Shown here in pieces: positions 10,501 through 18,074 of a stretch of 64,000 bases of DNA; position 1 is the first letter of the stretch, and the number at the start of each line of letters is the position of its first letter. The position numbers and the translations under genes are program-made. The notes beneath the pieces were generated by a model. The model was not told where the DNA came from. It worked only from the letters and a program-made list of their open reading frames with translations, and did no database searches. The DNA lies in the NCBI GenBank assembly GCA_023525915.1, contig CP026657.1, forward strand, positions 2,690,001-2,754,000, written 5' to 3'. This DNA comes from Acetispira formosa (nom. nud.). Its GTDB lineage: Bacteria > Desulfobacterota > Desulfarculia > Adiutricales > Adiutricaceae.

Positions 10501-11618
10501 TTGCTTTTCACCGAACCCAGCACCGGCACGGTGCCGGAGCCGTAGCCTTTGGGGAATTCCGGCGCGGTAAGCAGCTCCTTCAGAGTGGTGACTTCCACAT
10601 GGTCGCCCAAAATGGTGCCCGTGCCGTGGGCTTCAATCAGGCCCACGGAAGAGGGGCTGAGCCCGGCGTTTTTCCAGGCCTCTTTCATGGCCCGGAGCTG
10701 GCCCTCGGCCTGCGGGGCCAGAATGTTGCCGGTCTGGTCGTTGGAAAGGCCCACGCCGCGGATGACGGCCAGCACCTGGTCCCCGTGGGCCAGAGCCGTA
10801 TCCAGACGCTTCAGGACCAGGGCTACGGCCCCTTCGCCCACCACCAGCCCGTCGGCGCTCTGGTCGAAGGGATTGAGGTAGCCGGAGGTGGACAGGGCCC
10901 GAAGCTGGCAAAAGCCCAACTGGGTAAAAAGGGCGTCGGCCTTGGCCACGCCCCCGCTGATTATGGCCTGGGCCTTGCCGGAGAGAAGCTCCTGCGCGGC
11001 CAGGTGAATGGCATAGAGGGAAGAGGCGCAGGCGGCGTCCAGAGTGTAGGCCGGGCCGCTGAAGCCCAAAGAGCGGGCCAGGAGGCGGGCCGAATAGCCC
11101 AGAAGCCGGAAAGCGTTCTTCGGGGGAGCCTTCAGCTGCGGGCGGCTGGACCATTCCCGGGTGGCCTCTTTGGTGTAGAGCGACACGGCCGCCTCGGCCA
11201 TGGCCGTGGTCGGCAGGATCACATGGCCGGAGATGACTCCCACCTTTTCGCGGTCGACCTGCTCCCACTTAACTGACGCGGCGGCCCGGCGGCCGGCGGC
11301 CAGCCAGAAAGCCAGAGAGCCATCGGCGCTTTTGGGATCGAAGTCATCCGGGAGGTCCAGCCCTTCTTCATCGACGGTGCGTTCAGGATTGAACACGCCG
11401 TTCAAACTATAAGCCTTATCCGGGGCCGGGCCGCCCTCCTGATAGAAATGTTCCGGTTCAGCCCCCCAATCCAGGGCTGTGGCGGGCTGGAAAAAACGTT
11501 TGCCGCCGATAATATTAGACCAGAACTCATCAGGCGTTGAAGCTCCGGGCAGGCTGAGCCCCAGCCCGACAACGGCCACTACCTCACTGGGTTTGGGTCT
11601 TTCAATATTGGTTTTCAT
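4593..11618 (-). CDS. pfaC: PfaC/Pfa3-like lipid megasynthase (KS-CLF-AT-DH) with two C-terminal XRE HTH domains
   Basis: A 2341-residue synthase. It holds: an active ketosynthase (Cys near 195 in DAACASS; His motifs EAHGTGT and KSNIGH); a chain-length-factor-like KS near 600-780 with SEESMSG in place of the Cys; an acyltransferase with nucleophile GYSLGE near 1035 (GHSxGE is usual) and a His in SVHNP near 1156; then FabA-like dehydratase hotdogs from about 1390 to 2140, with active-site-like His in SHFVGDEVMPG near 1676 and AHFYQDPVWPG near 2073. KS, CLF, AT and DHs on one chain match the myxobacterial Pfa3 layout rather than Shewanella PfaB plus PfaC. Where myxobacterial Pfa3 carries an acylglycerolphosphate acyltransferase, this protein has two clear XRE helix-turn-helix domains (about 2193-2235 and 2290-2335). 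RBS AAAGGT precedes the ATG. It heads an operon with the SGNH-esterase, OleD-like and larE genes. Confidence 0.9.
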   Translation of the reverse strand: MKTNIERPKPSEVVAVVGLGLSLPGASTPDEFWSNIIGGKRFFQPATALDWGAEPEHFYQEGGPAPDKAYSLNGVFNPERTVDEEGLDLPDDFDPKSADGSLAFWLAAGRRAAASVKWEQVDREKVGVISGHVILPTTAMAEAAVSLYTKEATREWSSRPQLKAPPKNAFRLLGYSARLLARSLGFSGPAYTLDAACASSLYAIHLAAQELLSGKAQAIISGGVAKADALFTQLGFCQLRALSTSGYLNPFDQSADGLVVGEGAVALVLKRLDTALAHGDQVLAVIRGVGLSNDQTGNILAPQAEGQLRAMKEAWKNAGLSPSSVGLIEAHGTGTILGDHVEVTTLKELLTAPEFPKGYGSGTVPVLGSVKSNIGHLLSAAGAASMAKTVLALMHKTLPPTAGYKTEAEGLNLAAAPALRVLTKPEPWPEPEGGGPRLAAVNAFGFGGVNAQVIVEEYLPHLWEAPAKGRASASVQAEAPPVRLLSARALSAPWPDFASLAQNWMDSEGPPIIATRRFGSLKATGLFFNSLVLEGANMRLAPKDLAHILPQQALALKMTDEAISDARLDAAHGSDYITGLHAEPGAQGVHKSRVGVYMGVDIDPRSADYAFRWLGPLRAAEALVASGELRTRDVPEFVAALRAKSHPPLSASRVVGALGSLVASRVARYLGSGGPAFTVSEESMSGIRALKLATEAIGRGEIDLALVGLVDTMGDPKTAALEPRRLWEEGAVMLVVASPAAAQSLGRAQAPELTELEAVDGRIGGLGGLFPLVKNAFFIRHRLVSRGLGAGAAYWIKNKIDPPRSLESPGFLITEKGGEEVWSPPYSYDDATWFLVRSQNKDNSLQLLDHLEDMTIEAMKDHCLVEVLGPVRSEKRGLKRLGDQFWARYGNVSGARPALAMMARSYDELLLQIKKAKSRLLGEPQNQREDHKGRIIWALEGERVRGDLAWVFPGSGSHYHGLGRKLAMSFPHLMGKLEDGVERLADQFQSNVFWAQSHRDVSPAQAILGQVSFGLLGALVLKQFKILPSAVIGYSLGETTALVATGAWADREGLYEDLVKSPLFTHQLAGEHLAARRYFKWPDGRLFRWVTGVLPRPAEDIKRALEHLPIIHRGHAFLLLVNTKGEGVVGGEEGAVKALAHSLGAVICPLESVASVHNPVVGKVLDEYRRFHTRTTTPPENLRFYSPAWGKAYELTSKSAADSLTEQGLHGHDFTKVIEQAYQDGVRFFVEVGPGSGTTRMIDNILEGRPHLAASLASGPLDEGWMGLNRLFVELWMAGYPLKKMSVLYPDVESGPPVLPVPITLAPSAEVWPEPEDVLAEVSAPSVLQPPQTAAAAPAHTPPVPVSPPAAERREREASPAQEGSFEAWLADTKKTRQNQEEAQKADTPAPLDREQCLEFAVGKIGNVFGPRFSQVDAFPSRVRLPDEPLMLVDRVLSLDGKALSMSKGAIVTEHDIRPGAWYLDHNHIPAGLAIESGQADLMLSAWLGADFVTRGQALYRLLDAEVTFHRHLPQVGETARYDIRILRFFKYGQTHLFRFEFDGTVNGQPLLTMKGGCAGFFTPAELAGGRGLPGGGLTEDSPPVKLDPAAVGFRRELPASMSPAALAALRSGDLAGAFGADYRPSLKNPERLPAGKLALFDRAVKLQSRGGRYGAGFIRTEIDIDPKAWFLTSHFVGDEVMPGTLMYESCIQSLRLFLMASGWIGEADQIDWQPVPGAAASLKCRGQVTAATKVAAYEVHIRRLEFVAPPGGGEPEPVAVAEAIMLADDRPIVEVRNMNLRLAGSSKAALETIWSGHPAGPVRRRVVTPPAGQPDPMRVFDKARLTALAEGKPSEALGRGYARFDDGAFVARLPRTPYDLIEQAEVKNCPPYEVNSGAEVTALYTVKKDSWMLNEAGGANPALPYAALNEIALQPCGFLAAYMGSALPFEGPMHFRNLGGKAAVRTPVRGGDRVETTARLTRSSRMGEMVIQHYEFTSRVGGRPVYEGVTHFGFFSPTALANQAGLTGENAADWPGRPAHLSPYPAGALWPRDRWRMIDKIAVNPGGGPASLGSAFAVTKVDPAAWFFHAHFYQDPVWPGSLGLEAFIQTAKALAAEKFGVDAERGRLSWAAPAMGSTHEWLYRGQITPDKKEMSVSLAVTECDEEVRSLTCEGILMVDGLPIYKMTGFTVSLREAAAPRASAPRTRLAASSEVADISPDQLLEWRKEQGLSQGQLAKLMGVTPIYISLMERGKRNISPLMAEKLGLIFSGGLTEAEEVSDQESEILAKGTLKSRREKKAAAAKLLSPEQLRDLRMAKGLSQKKLADQVGVTATLIGLIELGKRGLSLELAQKLLSVLEG

Positions 11619-11720
11619 AATTTACCTTTAATGGAAACAGGGCACAGCCTGTTTACCCATGACATTCGGGGTTCAATAAATCGGCCAAATTTTTTAGCAA
11701 GCAGTTACGTCTCTTGACCG

Positions 11721-11942
11721 CCGGGAGCGGGGAATTGTTTTTGTCCCGTCTCCGTTCCGGGGGCCGCGAGTCACGGAGACGGGACAAAAACAATTCCCCG
11801 CTCCCGGCTACTACTCGGCCAGGCGCACTTTTCAGCCATTAAGAAAGCTGACCAGGTAGCCGCCGGGTGAAATGTTTTTGTCCGGCTCCGTGACTCGCGA
11901 CCCCCCGGAACGGAGACGGGCAAAAACATTTCACCCGGCGGC
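11721..11942. repeat. Twin long hairpins with mutually complementary loops (locus 1)
   Basis: Two long palindromes in the 346-bp gap between pfaA and pfaC. Hairpin 1 has a perfect 34-bp stem (11721-11754 with 11774-11807) and loop 11755-11773. Hairpin 2 has a 32-bp stem (11859-11890 with 11911-11942, two non-Watson-Crick positions) and loop 11891-11910. The second loop is the reverse complement of the first apart from one substitution and one extra base. No T-run follows either stem, so a simple terminator is not obvious. A second such pair is at 48830-49045. Confidence 0.9.
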
Positions 11943-11965
11943 GGCCATACGCCGCTGGCGTAACT

Positions 11966-14900
11966 TTAAAATGCCGTATCCAAATTAGTTCCAGGCCCCA
12001 GGACAACCACTTCCACCGGGTCGTTTTTGGGTGTGCCGATCAGGGTGGCGAACAGCCGCGCCCCTTCAGCCAGGGGAATCAGCCCCACACCTTCACGTTC
12101 AAAGATACGCTTGAGGCCCGCGTCGACCATGCCGCCGTCCCACGGGCCCCAGTTGACCGAGACGCTCTTGCAGTTGTGCCGTAAGGCGGTCAGTCGGGCC
12201 AGCTTGTTCAGGGTTTCGTTTCCGGCCGCGTAATCAGCCTGCCCCCGGCGGCCGAAACGGGCCGTGGAGGAGGAAAAGAAAGCCGTCAGGTGCAACGGTT
12301 CGTCGGCCAGTTCCTGAAGGATCAGCTCGGCCATACGCGCCTTGGTGTCAAAGACCAGATCAAAATCTTCATCAGTCTTGTCCAGGAACAGACCGTCGGC
12401 CAGCACCCCGGCCCCATGGATGAAACCGTGAATGGGGCCGTAATTGCGCCTGATTTCCGTCAGAGTGGCCACGGTCACGGCCGGGGAGATCATATCGCCG
12501 GAGATATAGGTGACCTTGGAGCCGCTCTTTTCCATAGCCATCATATTGGCCCGGATTTCCCGGCCGTGCATGATCAGGCGGCTCTGGCGGGCCAGCTCCC
12601 TTGGCTCCGGCTTTTCCCTGGCCCGTTCATAAATGGCCTGGCGCACGGCCCCTTCATCGGTCAGATCGGCCAGCCAGTAAGGCTCGGCCGGAGGCAGCGG
12701 GGTGCGGCCCATGATGACCAGATGGGGCCGGAAAGAGCGGGCCACTTCCCGGAGGGCGGCGGCGGTGACGCCCCGCGCCCCGCCGGTGACCAGGATGGTC
12801 TGCCCTTCGCGGATGTGGCGCACCCGGATGTTCTTCATCTTATAGGGGGCCAGCCGGGGGGCCGCGAAGCGGCCGGGGGCTTCCAGCCCCACTTCCACCG
12901 GGGCCTCAGCGGCGCTGGCGGCTTCGATGGAGTCCACAAAGGAGGCGGCTGCCGTGTCATAGGCATCGATGGGCAGATCCACCACCCTGGCCCGTACCCC
13001 GGCCCACTCACGGGCCGCCGTTTTGATCAACCCGGCCAGAGAAGCGGAGGCGGGTGAAAGGTCCATATTATCGGGACCGCCAAGGGCGAAGCTGCCGCCC
13101 ATGAAAGTCACACCCATAAGGAGAGGGTTTCCGCCCCGCTCGGCGGCCCGGCTGAGGGCCAGACCTGCTCCCCTGATGACCTGGAAAGCCGTTCCGGCCA
13201 GCCCCAGATCTTGATCGGCCTTGGGCCAGACCACTATAAGACCGGCCGGCAGAGGCGCTTCGCTCAAACGCCCGGCCTCATGCCAGGCGGCCCTGGCCAC
13301 TTCCAGCCCCTCATTGGCCAGGCGGGCGGCCAGCTCATCAGCCAGAGGTGATTCATCTGACAAGAGATGCACCACATCACCGGCCCGCAGGCCGAAACCG
13401 GCCGCGCGGGCCTGAAGGGCCAGAGGAGCCATATCCACCCGGAAAGCGGTCAGGGCCGTGGTCTGAATGGCTTCCGGCGGTTCCGGGGCCGATTTGAAAG
13501 CCGGGGGGCTGTTTTTGGGCGGACGGCCCGGCCCGCGACGGCGGGTTTCAGTCTTCTCCGGCGCGGCCGGCGGGTCCGGCGCTACAGGCGCGGATGGCAA
13601 AGATTCAGACAGGATATTTCTAAGGTCGCCCAGAGTTCTGGCCTCAGTCAGGAGGGCGCTTTGGGTGATGGACTGTCCGTCGTCGCCCATGGATTCGCTC
13701 AGGGCGGCCATGATTTCCACCCGGCGAATGGAATCCAATCCCAGGTCACTTTCCAGATCCATATCAAAGTTCAGCATGTCGGCCGGATAGCCGGTTTCCC
13801 GGGCCACCACTTCAAACAGAAGGGCGGCGGCGCCTCCAGCCGGGGCCTTGGGGGCCGGGGACTGAACCGGAGCCGTGACAACCGGGGCCGGATCGGCGGG
13901 CATCGGGAGGGGTTCCGGCGCGGGCGCTGAAGCTGCCGACGGCCGGGCCGCCGGGGCTTCGCTTCCGGCCCCCCTGACCAAAGCGGCCAGATCGGCCAGG
14001 GTTTCCACACCGGTCATGACTTCGGCCGTACCCAGTGATTCCGCCTCCGGGAGGCGCTCACTGAGGGCGGCCATAATTTCCACCTTTTTAATGGAATCCA
14101 GGCCCAGATCGGCTTCCAGGCTCATATTCAGATTGAGCATATCGCGCGGGTAGCCGGTCTCGGCGGAGATGACCTCCAGAAGGATTTCTTCACCATTGGA
14201 GCGTCCGCCAACGGTCCCGACAGGCGCGGCAGCCGCCGGAGGCACTGACGAGAAGGCCGGGGCGGCTTGAGGCGCGAGGCCGAAATTTTTCTCCAGGGCC
14301 GCGCAAAGGTCGCCCAAAGTTTGGGCGGAGGCCAGGCTGTCGGCCGAGAGGGCGGCGGAACTATCAACCCGTTCGCTCATCAGGCTGGCTATTTCCACCA
14401 TTTTAATGGAGTCCAGTCCCAAATCTTCGCCCAGGCGCATATCGGGATTCAGCATTTCCAGCGGATAGCCGGTTTCGGCCGACACCACCTCACGCAGAAC
14501 CGGCCACACCGAAGCGGAGGGGGCGGCGGGAGCGGAGAAGGCCGGGGCGGATACCGGAGCGGCCGCGTAAACGGGGCCGCCCACCAGATGGACGAGATCC
14601 CGGAGGGTGGAAGCGCTGTTCATGGTTTCCGCGCCCAGCCCCTGAACGGAGGGCATCTGTTCGCTGAGGACGGCCATGATTTCCACTTTTTTAATGGAAT
14701 CCAGGCCCAGATCGGCCTCCAGATCCATATCCAGGTTAAGCATATCCACCGGATAGCCGGTTTCCTGAGCCACCACCTTCAGAACCACCTCTGAACCGGC
14801 CGAATCGACCGGCCCGGCTGAAAGCGGCGCGGGCGCAATGGCGGCCGGAGCTTTCTGAAAGGCGGCCTGTATGGCCTGAATCGGCAGGGCCGGGGCGGTC

Positions 14901-17491
14901 CCGCTTTCCAGACTGCGGCTTACCAGACGCAGGGCTTCGTTCTGGGTGTCGAGAAATTCCTGATGAAGACGGGCCGTCTCTTTGGCCATTGATTCCAGCA
15001 CGTCGGCCACCGTCTTTTCCGGCGGCGCGGACGGAGCAACCTGGACCGGAACTGGCGCCGGGGCCGGTTCAGCCGGGCGATTCGCGCGGCGCGGAGAGGG
15101 CGGAATCTCTTTTTTGACGAACTGATTGGCCCCGGAAACCATTACGGTAAAAGTTCTGGCGGCGTTTTCCTTGCTCTCGGGCGGCGATGACAGGGCCGGG
15201 GCGGGCCAGGCGCTGAAATCCACCGGCAGGCCCCAGGAGGCCAGCCGGGCCAGAAAGCGGGCCAGGTCGAGATGACCGCCGCCGGTCTGGTCGAGAGCCA
15301 GCACCCGCCCGGCGGTCTTGGCCGCCGCCTGGCTGAGGGCCCGGCCGGGGCCGACCTCCAGCCAGAGGCTGATGGACTGATTGCTCTTGCGATTAAGTTC
15401 CTGCACCACATTGATCGGGCCGTCGAGCGCGGAATCCGGGCCGCAGAGGCCGATAGTGGCCGAAGGCTTCAGGCCGAATCTGGCCAGAATGCGGCTCAGG
15501 CCCTGATTGACGGCCAGGGTGGCGGCCATTTTCAGGCGCTGATCCTTAAAATCGGCCGACCAGGCCGCGCGGAATTCGCGGGCGGCCAGATCCGGCGGAT
15601 AAAGAGCCAGCCCCAGGGGGCTAAGTTCCGGCGCGCGGGTTTTGAGTTCGGCTTCGGCCTCGCTCAGGGCCTCAATCATTTCCGGCCAGTCGGTGGCCAG
15701 TTCCAGGAACATGCCCTTGGCCGCACTCTCCGGCCCCGGACAAAGAAAGCCGAAACCGCCCTTGAAGGGCTGGGCGCTGCTGAAATACACACCTTCGGGA
15801 ATGTCTTTTTCCTTAACATCCAGCCCGGCCACTACGTTGAGGGCTTTGCGGGCCAGCTCCGTCACCTGCCCGGCCGGGGCGGCCAGAATCAGGCGGCAGG
15901 GGTGGGCGGCTGAAAAGGTGCGGCGGCTGTGAACAGCCAGATCGGCCAGATGGTCTTCCCGCTTCAGGAGCTGTTCCAGGGCGGAGGCCAGATTGGAGTG
16001 GGAGGGGCCGCTGTAGGCGAAAAGGTCGATGTCGGTGGAGCCTTCCGGTAAGGCTTTCCGGTGGGAAGCCTCTTCCAGCACACAGTGGAAATTACTGCCC
16101 CCGAAACCGAAAGCGCTGACCCCGGCCCGGCGGACTCCGTGGGAGAGCCAGGGGCGGGCAAAGCTGGAAAGGTGGAAAGGCGACTTGCCGGAGGTCAAAA
16201 GCGACAGGGGCTTTTTGACCTTGATCGTCGGCGGCAGCACCTTGAAATGAAGGGCCAGGGCGGCCTTTATCAGCCCGGCCACACCGGCGGCGGCCTTGGT
16301 GTGGCCAATCTGCGATTTTACCGAGCCCAGGGCGCACCAGGGCTGGCCGGATTCCCCGCGCCCGCTCTCCCGGAAGACGCGGCTCAAAGCCTCCACCTCT
16401 ACGGCGTCACCCACGGCCGTGCCGGTGCCGTGGCCCTCCACCAGCTCAACGGTGGCCGGGCTTAGGCCGGCGCTATGGTAGGCGTTTTCCAGAGCCTTGA
16501 CCTGACCGTCGGCCGAAGGGGCGAAAATGGCGGTGCCCTTGCCGTCGCTGGATGAACCCACGGAGCGAATGACCGCGAAAATGCGGTCTTCATCCCGCCG
16601 GGCATCCGAAAGGCGCTTTAAGACCACCACGCCCACGCCCTCGCCCAGCATGGTGCCGTCGCCTTCCTGATCGTAGGCTTTGACGTCGCCGGTGGGCGAC
16701 AGGGCCGGAGTTTTGGAAAAGCAGGTATACATGAAGGGATCGCTGAAAGTGTCCACACCGCCGGAAACCACCAGGTCGGCCTGGCCGCTCTGAAGCTCCA
16801 TAACGCCCTGACGGATAGCGGCCAGCGAACTGGCGCAGGCCGCGTCCACCACCAGATTGGCCCCGCCCAGATTCAGGCGGTTGGCTATGCGCCCGGCAGT
16901 GACGTTGCCCAAAAGGCCGGGGAAGGAATTATCCTGCCATTCAGTAAATTCAGCCCCGAAACGTTTTAGGATTTCCGCCGACAACTCTTCATCGACGCCG
17001 CTGTCGGCCAGGGCCCTTTTCAACTGGGGGTGGGCCAGGCGGCTGCCCAGGGACACCACCATTTTAAGCGCCCCGGTCACACCCAGCATAACAGCCGTGC
17101 GGCCGTGGTCATATTCGCCCCCGGCTTCGTAACCGGCGTCAATCAGAGCGCGGTCGGCCGCTACCAATCCCAGGAGCTGGGTGGTGTCTATGGCCGGGAG
17201 GTCATTGGGCACTATGCCGTATTTTAAAGGCTCGAAAGGAATTTTATCCAGAAAACCGCCACGGCGGCCATAGGTCTTGTCCTCAGCCTTGGGGTCCGGG
17301 TCGTAATAATCGGCCGTGGACCAATGGTCGGCCGGAATGTCGCTGATGGAATCGCGGCAGTGTCTGATGGCCGACCAGTAACCGGCCAGACTCCCCGCGC
17401 CGGGGAAAAAGCAGCTCAGGCCGATAATGGCAATGGGCTCTGCCACGTCTCCATCCGGCTTTTTAGCGATTTCGGAACAATCCTGTTTCAT
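11966..17491 (-). CDS. pfaA: PfaA/Pfa2-like lipid synthase: KS, vestigial AT, four ACPs, KR
   Basis: An 1841-residue synthase. The ketosynthase has Cys near 218 in DAACASS and His motifs EGHGTGT and KSQIGH. Residues about 575-760 align by eye to a malonyl-CoA acyltransferase, but FPGQGSQ is replaced by LCPGPES, the GHSxGE nucleophile region reads GLCGPDS, and about 150 residues including the catalytic His seem lost before a remaining LEVGPG. Four tandem acyl carrier domains follow, with phosphopantetheine sites LGLDSI near 930, 1027, 1132 and 1252. The ketoreductase spans about 1560-1841 (TGGARGVT; Ser and Tyr in FFSSSTARFG and ADYAAGN). The C-terminal dehydratase found in typical PfaA is absent. 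RBS AGGATAT precedes the start. Malonyl loading must come from elsewhere, perhaps the AT of the PfaC-like partner (inference). Confidence 0.9.
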   Translation of the reverse strand: MKQDCSEIAKKPDGDVAEPIAIIGLSCFFPGAGSLAGYWSAIRHCRDSISDIPADHWSTADYYDPDPKAEDKTYGRRGGFLDKIPFEPLKYGIVPNDLPAIDTTQLLGLVAADRALIDAGYEAGGEYDHGRTAVMLGVTGALKMVVSLGSRLAHPQLKRALADSGVDEELSAEILKRFGAEFTEWQDNSFPGLLGNVTAGRIANRLNLGGANLVVDAACASSLAAIRQGVMELQSGQADLVVSGGVDTFSDPFMYTCFSKTPALSPTGDVKAYDQEGDGTMLGEGVGVVVLKRLSDARRDEDRIFAVIRSVGSSSDGKGTAIFAPSADGQVKALENAYHSAGLSPATVELVEGHGTGTAVGDAVEVEALSRVFRESGRGESGQPWCALGSVKSQIGHTKAAAGVAGLIKAALALHFKVLPPTIKVKKPLSLLTSGKSPFHLSSFARPWLSHGVRRAGVSAFGFGGSNFHCVLEEASHRKALPEGSTDIDLFAYSGPSHSNLASALEQLLKREDHLADLAVHSRRTFSAAHPCRLILAAPAGQVTELARKALNVVAGLDVKEKDIPEGVYFSSAQPFKGGFGFLCPGPESAAKGMFLELATDWPEMIEALSEAEAELKTRAPELSPLGLALYPPDLAAREFRAAWSADFKDQRLKMAATLAVNQGLSRILARFGLKPSATIGLCGPDSALDGPINVVQELNRKSNQSISLWLEVGPGRALSQAAAKTAGRVLALDQTGGGHLDLARFLARLASWGLPVDFSAWPAPALSSPPESKENAARTFTVMVSGANQFVKKEIPPSPRRANRPAEPAPAPVPVQVAPSAPPEKTVADVLESMAKETARLHQEFLDTQNEALRLVSRSLESGTAPALPIQAIQAAFQKAPAAIAPAPLSAGPVDSAGSEVVLKVVAQETGYPVDMLNLDMDLEADLGLDSIKKVEIMAVLSEQMPSVQGLGAETMNSASTLRDLVHLVGGPVYAAAPVSAPAFSAPAAPSASVWPVLREVVSAETGYPLEMLNPDMRLGEDLGLDSIKMVEIASLMSERVDSSAALSADSLASAQTLGDLCAALEKNFGLAPQAAPAFSSVPPAAAAPVGTVGGRSNGEEILLEVISAETGYPRDMLNLNMSLEADLGLDSIKKVEIMAALSERLPEAESLGTAEVMTGVETLADLAALVRGAGSEAPAARPSAASAPAPEPLPMPADPAPVVTAPVQSPAPKAPAGGAAALLFEVVARETGYPADMLNFDMDLESDLGLDSIRRVEIMAALSESMGDDGQSITQSALLTEARTLGDLRNILSESLPSAPVAPDPPAAPEKTETRRRGPGRPPKNSPPAFKSAPEPPEAIQTTALTAFRVDMAPLALQARAAGFGLRAGDVVHLLSDESPLADELAARLANEGLEVARAAWHEAGRLSEAPLPAGLIVVWPKADQDLGLAGTAFQVIRGAGLALSRAAERGGNPLLMGVTFMGGSFALGGPDNMDLSPASASLAGLIKTAAREWAGVRARVVDLPIDAYDTAAASFVDSIEAASAAEAPVEVGLEAPGRFAAPRLAPYKMKNIRVRHIREGQTILVTGGARGVTAAALREVARSFRPHLVIMGRTPLPPAEPYWLADLTDEGAVRQAIYERAREKPEPRELARQSRLIMHGREIRANMMAMEKSGSKVTYISGDMISPAVTVATLTEIRRNYGPIHGFIHGAGVLADGLFLDKTDEDFDLVFDTKARMAELILQELADEPLHLTAFFSSSTARFGRRGQADYAAGNETLNKLARLTALRHNCKSVSVNWGPWDGGMVDAGLKRIFEREGVGLIPLAEGARLFATLIGTPKNDPVEVVVLGPGTNLDTAF

Positions 17492-17838
17492 TGTTATATC
17501 CTAAAAAATGCACGTTTGCTGTACAAGGCTTGTTTGCTATATGCTGATACACACTGACAATCACTTGTTAAAAGCGCGTTGGCAGTGCGCCGGTAAAAAT
17601 CTTATTATTTGTCCGCATCATATAAAATCGCGGCTCATTTAACAGCGTTTTCCCCAAAAGGGACCACACTCTAACCCCCAGCCTGAATCAGCCGCCAATT
17701 CAGCGAAGCACTGTTTTTAGTTCTGTTGTCCAGACTTGGCCACGTTATGGCCATGTTGTCATCAGCGGTGTATTTACTGAGAGGCGGCCAACGCTGTTAG
17801 TTAATACTCCATGACACGAAATATTATCGCTGTCAAAG
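17492..17838. other. Intergenic upstream of pfaA, no gene seen
   Basis: AT-richer than its surroundings and expected to hold the pfaA promoter, but I could not pick out a convincing -35/-10 pair on the minus strand. No ORF with an RBS. Confidence 0.5.
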
Positions 17839-18010
17839 CAGCAATTCTCAAAGTAAACTTTTTCCCATGAACTTACAGCTCACAGCTACGCAAAAAGCGT
17901 GGTTTTTGCGTAGCTGTGACCGTTTTGGCTTCAAAACCAATCGCTGACGCTCCGTCTCCCCGCAGGTCGACCTTCTATTTTAAAATCGCCGTCTACTTTG
18001 AGAATCGCTG
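17839..18010 (+). mobile_element. MITE-like element, complete copy 1
   Basis: A 172-bp non-coding element with terminal inverted repeats (CAGCAATTCTCAAAGTA at the left, its near-complement ending CGCTG at the right). It contains a strong hairpin built on CAGCTACGCAAAAA and its complement. Flanks CTGTCAAAG and TTGTCACAG match at 7 of 9 positions, consistent with an aged 9-bp target duplication like those of the other complete copies. It separates pfaD from pfaA. Confidence 0.85.
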
Positions 18011-18074
18011 TTGTCACAGGGCATAAGCTAGTTGTGTTCATTGGCCCTGTCTGGAAAAAATCTCGTGCCGGGCC

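Noticed and set aside
11721-11942. Simple intrinsic terminators for the twin hairpins
   Set aside because: Stems are far longer than usual, no T-run follows, and the complementary loops need another explanation. Termination at 48830-49045 remains possible.
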